Source of the DNA: Microbacterium galbinum | GTDB lineage: Bacteria; Actinomycetota; Actinomycetes; Actinomycetales; Microbacteriaceae | Assembly (NCBI RefSeq): GCF_023101185.1 | Contig: NZ_CP078077.1 | Span: forward strand, 2,137,630-2,201,629 | Reading direction: 5' to 3' | Length of the DNA stretch: 64,000 nt | Part shown: piece by piece, positions 33,765-49,020 of the stretch | Numbering within the stretch: the first letter of the stretch is position 1 | Layout of the letters: each line of letters starts with the position of its first letter | The notes under the pieces: model-generated | The model's input: the letters and a program-made list of their open reading frames with translations, nothing else | The model's database searches: none | What the model was told of the DNA's origin: nothing | Program-made: the position numbers and the translations under genes

Positions 33765-34769
33765 GTGCTGCGCACCATCGGCGGGCGACTGCTGTTCCTC
33801 ATCCCCACTCTGATCGGCCTCAGCATCCTGCTGTTCGCCTGGGTCAGAGCCCTCCCCGGCGGCCCGGCCGTCGCCCTTCTCGGTGAGAAGGCGACCCCCG
33901 AGGCCATCGAGAGGGTCAACGAACTCTACGGATTCAACAAACCGCTCATCGAGCAGTACTTCGTCTGGGTGACGAGGCTGCTCCAGGGCGACTTCGGCAC
34001 CTCGATCCAGACCAACCGGCCGGTCGTCGAGGAGTTCTTCCGCCGCTTCCCGGCGACCATCGAGCTCAGCGTCGTCGCGCTCATCTTCGCGGTCGGCGTC
34101 GGTATCCCGCTCGGCTACTGGGCGGCGCGCCGCCACGGCAAGTTCAGCGACCACGCCTCGGTCGTGCTGAGCCTGATCGGCATCACCATCCCGGTGTTCT
34201 TCCTCGCGTTCATCCTGAAGTACATCTTCGCCGTGCAACTGGGCTGGCTGCCCTCCGACGGCAGGCAGAATCCGAGGATCGACGCCACGCATCCCACGGG
34301 CTTCTACGTGTGGGACGGTCTCATCACGGGCGAGTTCGATGCCGCGTGGGACGCGATCCTGCACCTGATCCTCCCGGCTCTGGCGCTGGGCACGATCCCG
34401 CTCGCGATCATCGTGCGCATCACGCGGGCGAGCGTGCTCGAGGTGCAGAACGCCGACTACGTGCGCACCGGGCGGGCGAAGGGCGTCGGATCGTCGACGC
34501 TCCGCAACCGCTTCATCCTGCGCAACGCCATGCTGCCCGTCATCACGACGATCGGTCTGCAGACCGGTCTGCTCATCTCGGGGGCGGTGCTCACCGAGAC
34601 GGTGTTCGCCTTCCCGGGGATCGGGTCGTTCCTGGCCCGGGCGATCTTCACTCGGGACTTCCCGGTGCTGCAGGGCTTCATCATCTTCATCGCGATCGCG
34701 TACGCGCTGATCAACCTCGCGGTGGACGTCTCGTACAGCTTCATCGACCCGAGAGTGAGGGTCCAATGA
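33765..34769 (+). CDS. Peptide ABC transporter permease (DppB type)
   Basis: A 334-residue permease with six helices. The first is near 9-28 and the RLLQGDFGTSIQ segment of DppB proteins is present. The ATPase-contact loop reads NADYVRTGRAKGVGSSTLRN near 228-247. The GTG at 33765 has ACGGAGA upstream and lies after the long hairpin. A 13-codon ORF starting by ATGA overlap (34766-34807) joins it to the next permease. Confidence 0.92.
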   Translation: MLRTIGGRLLFLIPTLIGLSILLFAWVRALPGGPAVALLGEKATPEAIERVNELYGFNKPLIEQYFVWVTRLLQGDFGTSIQTNRPVVEEFFRRFPATIELSVVALIFAVGVGIPLGYWAARRHGKFSDHASVVLSLIGITIPVFFLAFILKYIFAVQLGWLPSDGRQNPRIDATHPTGFYVWDGLITGEFDAAWDAILHLILPALALGTIPLAIIVRITRASVLEVQNADYVRTGRAKGVGSSTLRNRFILRNAMLPVITTIGLQTGLLISGAVLTETVFAFPGIGSFLARAIFTRDFPVLQGFIIFIAIAYALINLAVDVSYSFIDPRVRVQ

Positions 34770-34807
34770 CGACCATCACCGGCATCCGGAAGGGGGCGAT
34801 GTCATGA
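34766..34807 (+). CDS. Mini-ORF (13 residues) linking the two peptide permease genes
   Basis: ATG at 34766 overlaps the stop of the first permease (ATGA) and reads MTTITGIRKGAMS to a TGA that overlaps the next ATG at 34804. It contains the GGAAGGGGG Shine-Dalgarno for the next permease. It most likely serves ribosome hand-over and is not a functional peptide. Confidence 0.3.
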   Translation: MTTITGIRKGAMS

Positions 34808-35754
34808 GCGTCGCACTCCCACCCGCCCAGGGCGGCGGCGTGATCGACACCGTCGCGATCGCCCAGGCCGGCATCAAGGAAGGACCCGGCGGGTTCTGGC
34901 GCGACGTCTTCCGACGTCTGCGCCGCAACCCCACGGCGTGGATCGGCGCGATCATCGTGCTGCTGTTCCTCCTCGTGGCGGGCCTCGCCCCGCTGCTCGC
35001 CCCGTATCCCGAGACCGCGCTCCCCGGGGCGAAGTTCATCACCCCGACCTACATCCCGGGACCGGGGGAGCTGCCGCAGTTCCCGCTCGGCCTGGATCGG
35101 TTCGGCGGCGACGTGCTCTCGAAGCTGATCTGGGGTGCGCGGGCGTCGCTGCTCGTCGGCGTCATCTCCACCGCGATGGGACTCGTCGGCGGCATGCTGC
35201 TCGGTCTCCTCGCCGGTACCTTCGGCGGCTGGGTCGACACCGTGATCATGCGCTTCGTCGACATCATCCTCTCGGTGCCGAACCTGCTCCTCGCGGTCTC
35301 GATCGCGGCGATCCTCGGCCAGACGCCGTTCGCGGTGATGATCGCGATCGGTGCCTCCCAGGTGCCGATCTTCGCCCGCCTGCTGCGCGCCTCGATGCTG
35401 CAGCAGCGATCGAGCGACTACGTGCTCTCGGCGCAGACCCTCGGTCTCGGTCGGGGGCGCATCACGATGTCGCACGTGCTGCCGAACGCGATCGGTCCCG
35501 TGATCGTTCAGGGCACGCTCACGCTCGCGACCGCGGTGATCGACGCCGCAGCGCTCTCGTTCCTCGGTCTCGGCGGCGGTCGCCCCGAGACGGCCGAGTG
35601 GGGTCGCATGCTCACCTACGCGCAGGCGGAACTCTCGATCGCGCCGTGGCTGGCCTTCCTGCCCGGTATCTGCATCGCGGTCACCGCGCTGGGCTTCACC
35701 CTGTTCGGTGAGGCGCTGCGCGAGGCCATGGACCCGAGGACGCGTGCCCGATGA
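34804..35754 (+). CDS. Peptide ABC transporter permease (DppC type)
   Basis: A 316-residue permease. A hydrophilic N-terminal segment is followed by a helix (about 47-67), an extracellular stretch with PLGLDRFGGDVLSKLIWGAR (the conserved DppC motif), and five more helices. The EAA loop includes SSDYVLSAQTLGLGRGRI. The ATG at 34804 has GGAAGGGGGCG upstream. Its last codons overlap the ATPase gene (ATGA) if that starts at 35751. Confidence 0.92.
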   Translation: MSVALPPAQGGGVIDTVAIAQAGIKEGPGGFWRDVFRRLRRNPTAWIGAIIVLLFLLVAGLAPLLAPYPETALPGAKFITPTYIPGPGELPQFPLGLDRFGGDVLSKLIWGARASLLVGVISTAMGLVGGMLLGLLAGTFGGWVDTVIMRFVDIILSVPNLLLAVSIAAILGQTPFAVMIAIGASQVPIFARLLRASMLQQRSSDYVLSAQTLGLGRGRITMSHVLPNAIGPVIVQGTLTLATAVIDAAALSFLGLGGGRPETAEWGRMLTYAQAELSIAPWLAFLPGICIAVTALGFTLFGEALREAMDPRTRAR

Positions 35755-35771
35755 ACGCCCAGGAGAACACG

Positions 35772-37442
35772 ATGAACGACACCCCGCTCCTCTCCGTCGA
35801 GGGGCTCGCGGTCGACTTCACCACCATGGACGGCGTCGTGCACGCCGTCGAGGGGGTCGACCTCGAGATCTCGCCCGGTGAGACGGTCGCGATCGTCGGC
35901 GAGTCCGGTTCGGGCAAGTCGACGACCGCGATGGCCATCATCGGCCTCCTCGCGGGAGGCGGCAGGGTCGCCAGCGGCAGCATCCGTCTCGACGGGCGCG
36001 ACATCGCGCACGCCGGCGAGAACGAGCTCCGCACGATCCGCGGGCGCGACATCGGTCTCGTCCCGCAGGATCCGATGTCGAACCTCAACCCGGTCGCGAA
36101 GGTCGGCACCCAGGTCGCCGAGACGTTGCTCGCGCACGGTCTCGCCACGCGGCAGAACGTGCAGCAGAAGGTCGTCGAGGCGCTCACCGCCGCGGGCCTG
36201 CCCGATCCCGAGAAGCGGGCGAAGCAGTATCCGCACGAGTTCTCGGGCGGAATGCGGCAGCGCGCGCTGATCGCGATCGGCCTCGCCTGCAAGCCGCGTC
36301 TGCTGATCGCCGATGAACCGACGAGCGCGCTCGACGTCACGGTGCAGCGCACGATCCTCGATCAGATCGGTGCGATGACGCGCGAGCTCGGCACCGCCGT
36401 GCTGCTCATCACGCACGACCTCGGTCTCGCCGCCGAGCGCGCGGAGCGCGTCGTGGTGATGCACCGCGGCAAGGTGGTCGAGCAGGGCCCCGCCCGCCAG
36501 ATCCTCGAGGATCCGCAGCATCCGTACACGCAGTCCCTCGTGAAGGCCGCCCCCTCGGTGGCGGCCGCGCGCCTGCGTCCGGAGGCCTTCCAGGTCGAGG
36601 AACGAGCGGATGCCCCGGTCGACGCGTCCACGGATTCCGCTTCCGCCGCGAAGGCCGACCAGATCGTCGAGATCGAGGGCCTCACCAAGGTGTACCCGGT
36701 GCGCGGACGCGGCGAGGACTTCGTCGCGGTCAACGACGTGTCGCTCGCGATCCCGCGCGGCGAGACGGTCGCGATCGTGGGGGAGTCGGGGTCGGGCAAG
36801 ACGACGACGGCGCGGATGCTGTTGAAGCTGATCGAGCCGACCAGCGGTCTGATCCGTTTCGAGGGCAAGGACGTCGCGTCGCTCAGTCGTGCCGAGACGC
36901 GCGACTTCCGCCAGCGCGTGCAGCCGATCTTCCAGGATCCGTACTCCAGCCTGAACCCGATGTTCACGATCGAGCGTCTGATAGCCGAGCCCCTCGAGTT
37001 CTACCGCCGGGGGAGCGGCGCCGAACGTCGTGCGCGCGTGCGCCAGCTGCTCGACGACGTGGCGCTGCCGCAGTCGATGCTCGGGCGGTATCCGTCGGAG
37101 CTGTCGGGCGGTCAGCGCCAGCGCGTCGCGATCGCCCGTGCACTCGCGCTCTCGCCCGACCTCATCGTGTGCGACGAGCCGGTCTCCGCCCTCGACGTGC
37201 TGGTGCAGGACCAGATCCTCACCCTGCTCGGCGACCTCCAGAGCGAGTACGGGCTCAGCTATCTCTTCATCTCGCACGACCTCGCCGTGGTGCGTCTCAT
37301 CAGCGATTACGTGTGCGTGATGAAGGACGGCAGCCTGGTCGAGGCCGCGTCGTCGGAGGAGATCTTCACGAACCCGCGCGACCCCTATACGCGTCGTCTG
37401 CTCGCCTCGATCCCCGGGAACGAACTCGACATCGCGTCGTGA
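35772..37442 (+). CDS. Peptide ABC transporter ATPase with two fused nucleotide-binding domains (DppD-DppF)
   Basis: A 556-residue protein with two ABC domains. NBD1 has GESGSGKST near 40-48, signature FSGGMRQRALIAIGLA and Walker B LLIADEPTSALD. NBD2 has GESGSGKTT near 336-344, [17 protein letters not shown] and LIVCDEPVSALD. Oligopeptide-type C-terminal extensions follow each domain. The ATG at 35772 has an AGGAGA Shine-Dalgarno. An in-frame ATG at 35751 overlaps the preceding stop and is an alternative. Both ATPase sites appear intact, so one gene supplies the whole motor for the permease pair. Confidence 0.92.
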   Translation: MNDTPLLSVEGLAVDFTTMDGVVHAVEGVDLEISPGETVAIVGESGSGKSTTAMAIIGLLAGGGRVASGSIRLDGRDIAHAGENELRTIRGRDIGLVPQDPMSNLNPVAKVGTQVAETLLAHGLATRQNVQQKVVEALTAAGLPDPEKRAKQYPHEFSGGMRQRALIAIGLACKPRLLIADEPTSALDVTVQRTILDQIGAMTRELGTAVLLITHDLGLAAERAERVVVMHRGKVVEQGPARQILEDPQHPYTQSLVKAAPSVAAARLRPEAFQVEERADAPVDASTDSASAAKADQIVEIEGLTKVYPVRGRGEDFVAVNDVSLAIPRGETVAIVGESGSGKTTTARMLLKLIEPTSGLIRFEGKDVASLSRAETRDFRQRVQPIFQDPYSSLNPMFTIERLIAEPLEFYRRGSGAERRARVRQLLDDVALPQSMLGRYPSELSGGQRQRVAIARALALSPDLIVCDEPVSALDVLVQDQILTLLGDLQSEYGLSYLFISHDLAVVRLISDYVCVMKDGSLVEAASSEEIFTNPRDPYTRRLLASIPGNELDIAS

Positions 37443-37489
37443 GGGGCGGGCGGCCGGCGATGTCGCAGGCAATGGATAGCATGTGTCGC

Positions 37490-38095
37490 ATGCGCACTCC
37501 TGTTCGATCCGCCGCCCTGCTCGTCGCCGCCGCCCTCACCCTCACCGGGTGCTCGACGCTCATCCCGACCCCGCAGGAGACGAGCGGGTCCTCGTCCGAG
37601 GTCGAGGCCGAGGAGACGACGGCGGGCGAACTCGACGGCGTGCCCGCGACGGGAGCCACGATCGCCGGTGACGGCTACACGTTCATCGCGCCCGCGGGGT
37701 GGGAGGACCCGCAGCAGGAGATCCCCGGGTTCGATCCCGACAGCTTCGCCGCCGATCTCCAGGACGCCGACGGGTTCGCCGACAACGTGAACGTGCTCAA
37801 GTCCCCGGTCGGCGTCGTCACGCCCGACCAGGTCGAGACGCTGGGCTTGAAGGAGCTCGAGACCGTGGGCGCTACCGACGTCGTCGTGCACGACCGCGTC
37901 GTCGTCGCGGATTCCGAGTCCGCGCACATCTCGGCGGCGATGTCGAGCGAGGGCGTCTCGTACGTCGTCGATCAGTACTACGTCAGCAGCGCCGACCAGA
38001 CCTACGTCGTGACGTTCTCCTTCAGCGACACGGTGCCGGCGGTCGAGCGCCAGCAGACCGCCGAGTCGGTGCTCGTCACCTGGACCTGGGTGTGA
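37490..38095 (+). CDS. Putative lipoprotein, LpqN/PsbP-like
   Basis: A 201-residue secreted lipoprotein. The signal peptide ends LTGC with Cys21 lipidated. A Ser/Glu/Thr-rich linker and an alpha/beta domain follow, with YTFIAPAGWEDPQ, FADNVNVLKSP and ADQTYVVTFSFSDT. This pattern recalls the PsbP-like fold seen in mycobacterial LpqN and LpqT, whose role is unclear. The ATG at 37490 is 7 nt after a TAGCAT box (37477-37482). An ATG at 37481 overlaps that box and is less likely. Confidence 0.75.
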   Translation: MRTPVRSAALLVAAALTLTGCSTLIPTPQETSGSSSEVEAEETTAGELDGVPATGATIAGDGYTFIAPAGWEDPQQEIPGFDPDSFAADLQDADGFADNVNVLKSPVGVVTPDQVETLGLKELETVGATDVVVHDRVVVADSESAHISAAMSSEGVSYVVDQYYVSSADQTYVVTFSFSDTVPAVERQQTAESVLVTWTWV

Positions 38096-38159
38096 CGCTC
38101 GCCACAGCGCGCTGACGGATGCCAATACCGCAGCATCCGATATTGGTCAAGGACTCCAC

Positions 38160-38188
38160 TTGCCATGTCGCAGATTCGTGTCTATAGT
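38160..38188 (+). promoter_or_regulatory. rpoB promoter
   Basis: TTGCCA (38160-38165) and TATAGT (38183-38188) are separated by 17 bp. A long leader of about 120 nt follows and includes the AGCCCTGCGGGGCT hairpin at about 38284-38299. Upstream, CCAATA (38122-38127) and TATTGG (38141-38146) form a loose pair. Confidence 0.75.
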
Positions 38189-38314
38189 TAGTAGTTGCGC
38201 TCGCTTCTCCATGCCCTCATATGGTGGTCGGCATTTCGTTGAGCTTCTGAGCGCACACTCCACCTGACGACAAAGGAATCGAGAAGCCCTGCGGGGCTCA
38301 CGGAGGTTATTCCC

Positions 38315-41815
<3,501 letters not shown>

Positions 41816-41825
41816 TCCTTCGGAC

Positions 41826-41851
41826 GGGCCCGGGACGCAATTCCCGGGCCC
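41826..41851 (+). terminator. GC-rich hairpin between rpoB and rpoC
   Basis: GGGCCCGGG (41826-41834) pairs perfectly with CCCGGGCCC (41843-41851) across an 8-nt loop, with TCGG/CCGA able to extend the stem loosely. It sits 11 nt after the rpoB stop inside the operon, so it is more likely an attenuator or mRNA-processing/stability element than a full terminator. Confidence 0.6.
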
Positions 41852-41896
41852 CCCGAAGCAGACTTCTCAAAAAGAATTTCCGACACAGGAGAACTA

Positions 41897-45772
<3,876 letters not shown>

Positions 45773-45787
45773 GTGTGAGTGAGTGAA

Positions 45788-45819
45788 CGAAGGCCCCGGG
45801 GTTCTCCCCGGGGCCTTCG
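45788..45819 (+). terminator. rpoBC terminator
   Basis: CGAAGGCCCCGGGG pairs exactly with CCCCGGGGCCTTCG across a TTCT loop, a 14-bp stem beginning 15 nt after the rpoC stop. It also lies before the convergent lipoprotein gene and may serve both. Confidence 0.8.
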
Positions 45820-45851
45820 TCGTACCCGCCGGCATCCGAGCGGGCGGATGC

Positions 45852-46448
45852 CTAGTCGAAGATGCTCGCGATGATGCTGGCTGTGTAGCCGGTGGGCGCG
45901 AGGTTGGAGTACTGGGTGTCGATGAGGATGTCGTCGAGCCAGAAGAGGGTGCGCCCGTCGGTCACGGGGTATTGCTCGTTCTGCCAGGTCTTCTCGCAGC
46001 GGGTGCCGCCGTCGGGCGTGAAGCAACTGAAGCCCTCGGTGTCGGCCAGATCATTGAGCAGATCGAGCGCGGGTCCGCGGTTCATGCGCTCGATCGTGGT
46101 GACGAGGCCGGTGGTGTCGGCGCCGGGGTCGCGCCAGATGCAGGTGAGGGTTCCGTTCGGGCCGACGCCCGACGGTCCGAACGCGGCGTCGTTGAGCGGC
46201 GTCTCGCCGAGCTGCGACAGCACGTCCTCGGAGAGGATCGCGCGGCAGTCGGTCGGCAGCGCCACGGCGGCGGCGGTGGGTGTCGGCGACGGGGTGGGGG
46301 AGGCGGATGCCGACTCGGTGGGCGATTCCGATTCCGAGGGCGACGGAGAGGCGGAGGAGCCCCCGTCTCCGTCGGAGGCGGCGCCGCAGCCCGTGAGGCC
46401 GGCGATGAGCAGGAGGGCCGCGACGGCGGCAACGGAGCGTGCCTTCAT
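45852..46448 (-). CDS. Putative lipoprotein of unknown function
   Basis: A 198-residue secreted lipoprotein. The signal peptide ends GLTGC with Cys21 lipidated. A long low-complexity linker (SPSPSESESPTES and PTPSPTP) is followed by a compact C-terminal domain. That domain has four cysteines (in TDCRAIL, LTCIWRD, FSCFTPD and TRCEKTW) likely to form two disulfides. I cannot assign a family. The ATG at 46448 follows a TACGGT box (46460-46455, minus strand) by 6 nt. The divergent gene at 46524 lies 75 bp away. Confidence 0.7.
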   Translation of the reverse strand: MKARSVAAVAALLLIAGLTGCGAASDGDGGSSASPSPSESESPTESASASPTPSPTPTAAAVALPTDCRAILSEDVLSQLGETPLNDAAFGPSGVGPNGTLTCIWRDPGADTTGLVTTIERMNRGPALDLLNDLADTEGFSCFTPDGGTRCEKTWQNEQYPVTDGRTLFWLDDILIDTQYSNLAPTGYTASIIASIFD

Positions 46449-46523
46449 AGCCACACCGTACTCCTCGGTCATCCCGAGCCGTGCGAGCGGACGATGACGG
46501 CGGGGCGCGGTAATGTCGGGCGG

Positions 46524-47450
46524 GTGAGCACAGACACTTCTTCCCGATCCGCGGTCGTCATCGGAGACGCCCTGATCGACGAGATCCGCGACGAGGCGGG
46601 CATCCGCGAACTGGTGGGCGGGGCCGCCCTGAACGTGGCCGTGGGCCTGCGCAGATTGGGCGTGCCGACGACGCTGATCGCGATGGTGGGCGACGATGCG
46701 GCCGGCGAGCACATCCGTGAGTACCTCGATGACCACGGCGTGCGGCTGATCGCCGAGCCGGCCCCGCACGGATCGTCGCGCGCGACCGTGCAGCGCTCCG
46801 CCAGCGGCGAGCCGGAGTACGTCTTCAACGAGGCGGCGCAGCGGCGCAGCATCCGCTATTCGGATGCCGCGCGGCGGGCGATCGCCGACTCGGATCTCGT
46901 GGCGATCAGCTGCTTCCCGTTCGATGTTCCCGCCGAGGTCGACGCGCTGGCGGATGCCGTCGGCGACGCGCGCCTCGCGATCGATCCCAACCCGCGTTCG
47001 GGCATGCTCAGCGACCGGGAGGAGTTCGTGCGAGGCTTCGAGCGGCTCGCCGCGGCGACCGAGATCGTCAAGGTGGGCGCCGATGACGCGACGCTGCTGT
47101 ACGACGGCGACCTCGACGCGCTGCGCGTGCGTCTGCGCGGCCTCGGCGTGCGCGCGGTGCTGGCGACGGCGGGCTCGGAGGGCGCGGTCATCGAGACGGA
47201 TGCCGCGACGATCTCCGCGCCGATCGCGACGCTGCCGGGGCCGATCGTCGACACGGTCGGAGCGGGCGATGCGACCCTCGCCGCCGTCGCTGCGGGGCTG
47301 GTCGGAGCGCGTCCTGAGGCGGCGGAGGAGTGGCAGGCGCTGCTGCGTCGGGCGATGGACATCGCGGCGGCCACGTGCCGCGCCGAGGGCGGTCTGCTGC
47401 GCACTCCCGAGTCGCTCGCGGAGTCAGCGCGCGGCGCGCAGGGCAGCTGA
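46524..47450 (+). CDS. PfkB family carbohydrate kinase
   Basis: A 308-residue ribokinase-family sugar kinase. The N-terminal substrate motif is GGAALNVAVGLRRLG (about 31-45) and the C-terminal signature DTVGAGDATLAAVAAGL (about 246-262) holds the catalytic Asp. It resembles fructokinases, but the sugar cannot be named from sequence. The GTG at 46524 follows a TAATGT box (46511-46516) by 7 nt, so it is probably leaderless. The tRNA-Tyr gene follows. Confidence 0.87.
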   Translation: MSTDTSSRSAVVIGDALIDEIRDEAGIRELVGGAALNVAVGLRRLGVPTTLIAMVGDDAAGEHIREYLDDHGVRLIAEPAPHGSSRATVQRSASGEPEYVFNEAAQRRSIRYSDAARRAIADSDLVAISCFPFDVPAEVDALADAVGDARLAIDPNPRSGMLSDREEFVRGFERLAAATEIVKVGADDATLLYDGDLDALRVRLRGLGVRAVLATAGSEGAVIETDAATISAPIATLPGPIVDTVGAGDATLAAVAAGLVGARPEAAEEWQALLRRAMDIAAATCRAEGGLLRTPESLAESARGAQGS

Positions 47451-47536
47451 CAGCTCGATTTCATCCACCGGCGTTCGGCGGGTACTATAAATACTCGTGC
47501 CCCCGGTTGGCTGTTCAAGTTGGACGGGTGCGCTCT

Positions 47537-47621
47537 GGCGAGTTACCCAAGCGGCCAAAGGGATCTGACTGTAAATCAGACTGCACTGCATTCGGGGGTT
47601 CGAATCCCTCACTCGCCACCA
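47537..47621 (+). tRNA. tRNA-Tyr (anticodon GTA)
   Basis: The acceptor stem GGCGAGT pairs with ACTCGCC, the anticodon GTA is at 47571-47573 in ctGTAaa, a long variable arm is present as expected for tRNA-Tyr, and the TTCGAAT T-loop follows. CCA is encoded (47619-47621). A TATAAA box lies about 46 bp upstream. Confidence 0.93.
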
Positions 47622-47623
47622 GA

Positions 47624-47647
47624 AAGGCCCCGCGATCGCGGGGCCTT
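47624..47647. terminator. Bidirectional terminator after tRNA-Tyr
   Basis: A 24-nt perfect palindrome, AAGGCCCCGCGATCGCGGGG plus CCTT, directly follows the tRNA. It is T-rich on its plus-strand downstream side (CTTCGTTT). It also lies 28 bp from the stop of the convergent SDR gene. Confidence 0.8.
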
Positions 47648-47675
47648 CTTCGTTTCCGGTTCACCTTCGCGGAGC

Positions 47676-48434
47676 TCACCGCAAGTACGAAGCCCCGTTG
47701 AGATCGAGCACCGCACCCGACGCCCACTGCGCCTCGGGCGAGGTGAGGTAGACGACCGCGGCGGCGACCTCCTCGGGCGTGCCGACGCGGCCGAACGGGC
47801 TCTGCGCGCGCACGGAATCACCTTCGGCGCCGGCGAGCTTCGACTGCTGCCGTTCGGTCCCGACGAAGCCGGGGGAGACGGTCGCGACGGCGATGCCGTG
47901 CGGAGCCAGCGCGACGGCCAGCGACTGGCCGAGCGCGTGCAGTCCCGCCTTCGCCGCCCCGTAGGCGGGGAAGTCGGGCTCGCCGCGGTCGGCGCCGCGT
48001 GAACCGATGTTCACGATCGATCCGCCGGCACCCGCGCGGATCAGCGCGTTGGCGACGAGATAGGAGACGTTGGCGGCGGCGCGGAGGTCGACGTCGAGCA
48101 TCCGTGTCCATGCCTCCTGCCAGGTGGCGTAGTCCACGGCATCCACCCGATGGAAGGTCGCCGGGCTCGGCGCGATCGCCGCATTGTTCACGAGCACGTC
48201 GATGACCCCGAGCGCCGCGATCGCCTCGTCGACGATGGCCGCGGCATCCGTCGGATCCGAGAGATCGCCGCCCACCAGGTGATGGCCGTCGCCGTGCAGC
48301 AGGGCGAGCGTCTCGGCGGCGGAGTCCCGGTCGCTGCCGTAGTGCACCGCGACGCGATCGCCGCGAGCACTCAGCGCGATCGCGGTGGCCCGGCCGATGC
48401 CGCGGGATGCTCCGGTGACGAGTGCGTGTGCCAT
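47676..48434 (-). CDS. SDR family oxidoreductase
   Basis: A 252-residue short-chain dehydrogenase. It has TGASRGIGRA for NAD(P) binding, NNAAI, the catalytic Ser in NIGSRGA, and YGAAK with the Tyr and Lys. The C-terminal LTSPEAQWASGAVLDLNGA segment is that of FabG-like enzymes. The substrate is unknown. The ATG follows a TAGAGT box (48446-48441, minus strand) by 6 nt and lies 50 bp from the divergent gene at 48484. Confidence 0.88.
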   Translation of the reverse strand: MAHALVTGASRGIGRATAIALSARGDRVAVHYGSDRDSAAETLALLHGDGHHLVGGDLSDPTDAAAIVDEAIAALGVIDVLVNNAAIAPSPATFHRVDAVDYATWQEAWTRMLDVDLRAAANVSYLVANALIRAGAGGSIVNIGSRGADRGEPDFPAYGAAKAGLHALGQSLAVALAPHGIAVATVSPGFVGTERQQSKLAGAEGDSVRAQSPFGRVGTPEEVAAAVVYLTSPEAQWASGAVLDLNGASYLR

Positions 48435-48483
48435 CCCGCCACTCTACGAGCCGTTCCCACCCGCGAGTTCCTAGACTGGGACG

Positions 48484-48975
48484 ATGCGAGCGCTCACCGA
48501 AGCAGACGTCCGGGCATCGTTCGTCAATGCGGATGCCGACGAACTCCGGGTCATGGAGATGCCGCACGACTTCGTGCTGGTCGACTGGGACTACCTCGAC
48601 TTCTTCGCGTGGCGCGATCCGGGCGCCGGGCGCCGCGGGTACGTGCTGATCCCGCATGACGGCGAGATCGTCGGCATCGTGTTGCGCGCCTCCGACCCGG
48701 GGCGCGGCCGATCGGGCATGTGCGACATCTGCCGCACCATGCAGCCGGGCAACCAGGTCACGCTGTTCTCGGCGCGGCGGGCGGGGGAGGCGGGGCAGCG
48801 GGGCGACTCGTTCGGCACCTACATCTGCGCCGATCTCTCGTGCCACGAGAACGTGCGGCTCGCACACCCGCTCGCGCCGAACGAGGTCCTGGCCGACGGG
48901 CAGGTCGACTTCCGCCTCGACGGCACCCGCCGCCGCATGGAGGCGTTCGTCTCGCGGGTGTGGCAGTACGCCTGA
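48484..48975 (+). CDS. EF-G-binding-type (FBP) treble-clef zinc-finger protein
   Basis: A 163-residue protein like the FBP/FusB-type C-terminal zinc finger proteins. Conserved elements are GMCDICRTMQPGNQVTLFSA and GTYICADLSCHENVR, in which four Cys (CDIC and CADLSC) would bind zinc. FusB and relatives bind elongation factor G and can lift fusidic-acid inhibition. The function in actinobacteria is not settled. The ATG is 6 nt after a TAGACT box (48472-48477), so the gene has its own leaderless promoter. Confidence 0.8.
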   Translation: MRALTEADVRASFVNADADELRVMEMPHDFVLVDWDYLDFFAWRDPGAGRRGYVLIPHDGEIVGIVLRASDPGRGRSGMCDICRTMQPGNQVTLFSARRAGEAGQRGDSFGTYICADLSCHENVRLAHPLAPNEVLADGQVDFRLDGTRRRMEAFVSRVWQYA

Positions 48976-49020
48976 CCGCGATTACGCTGGACGCAACGTC
49001 CTGTGCTCGAAGGAGAAGCC

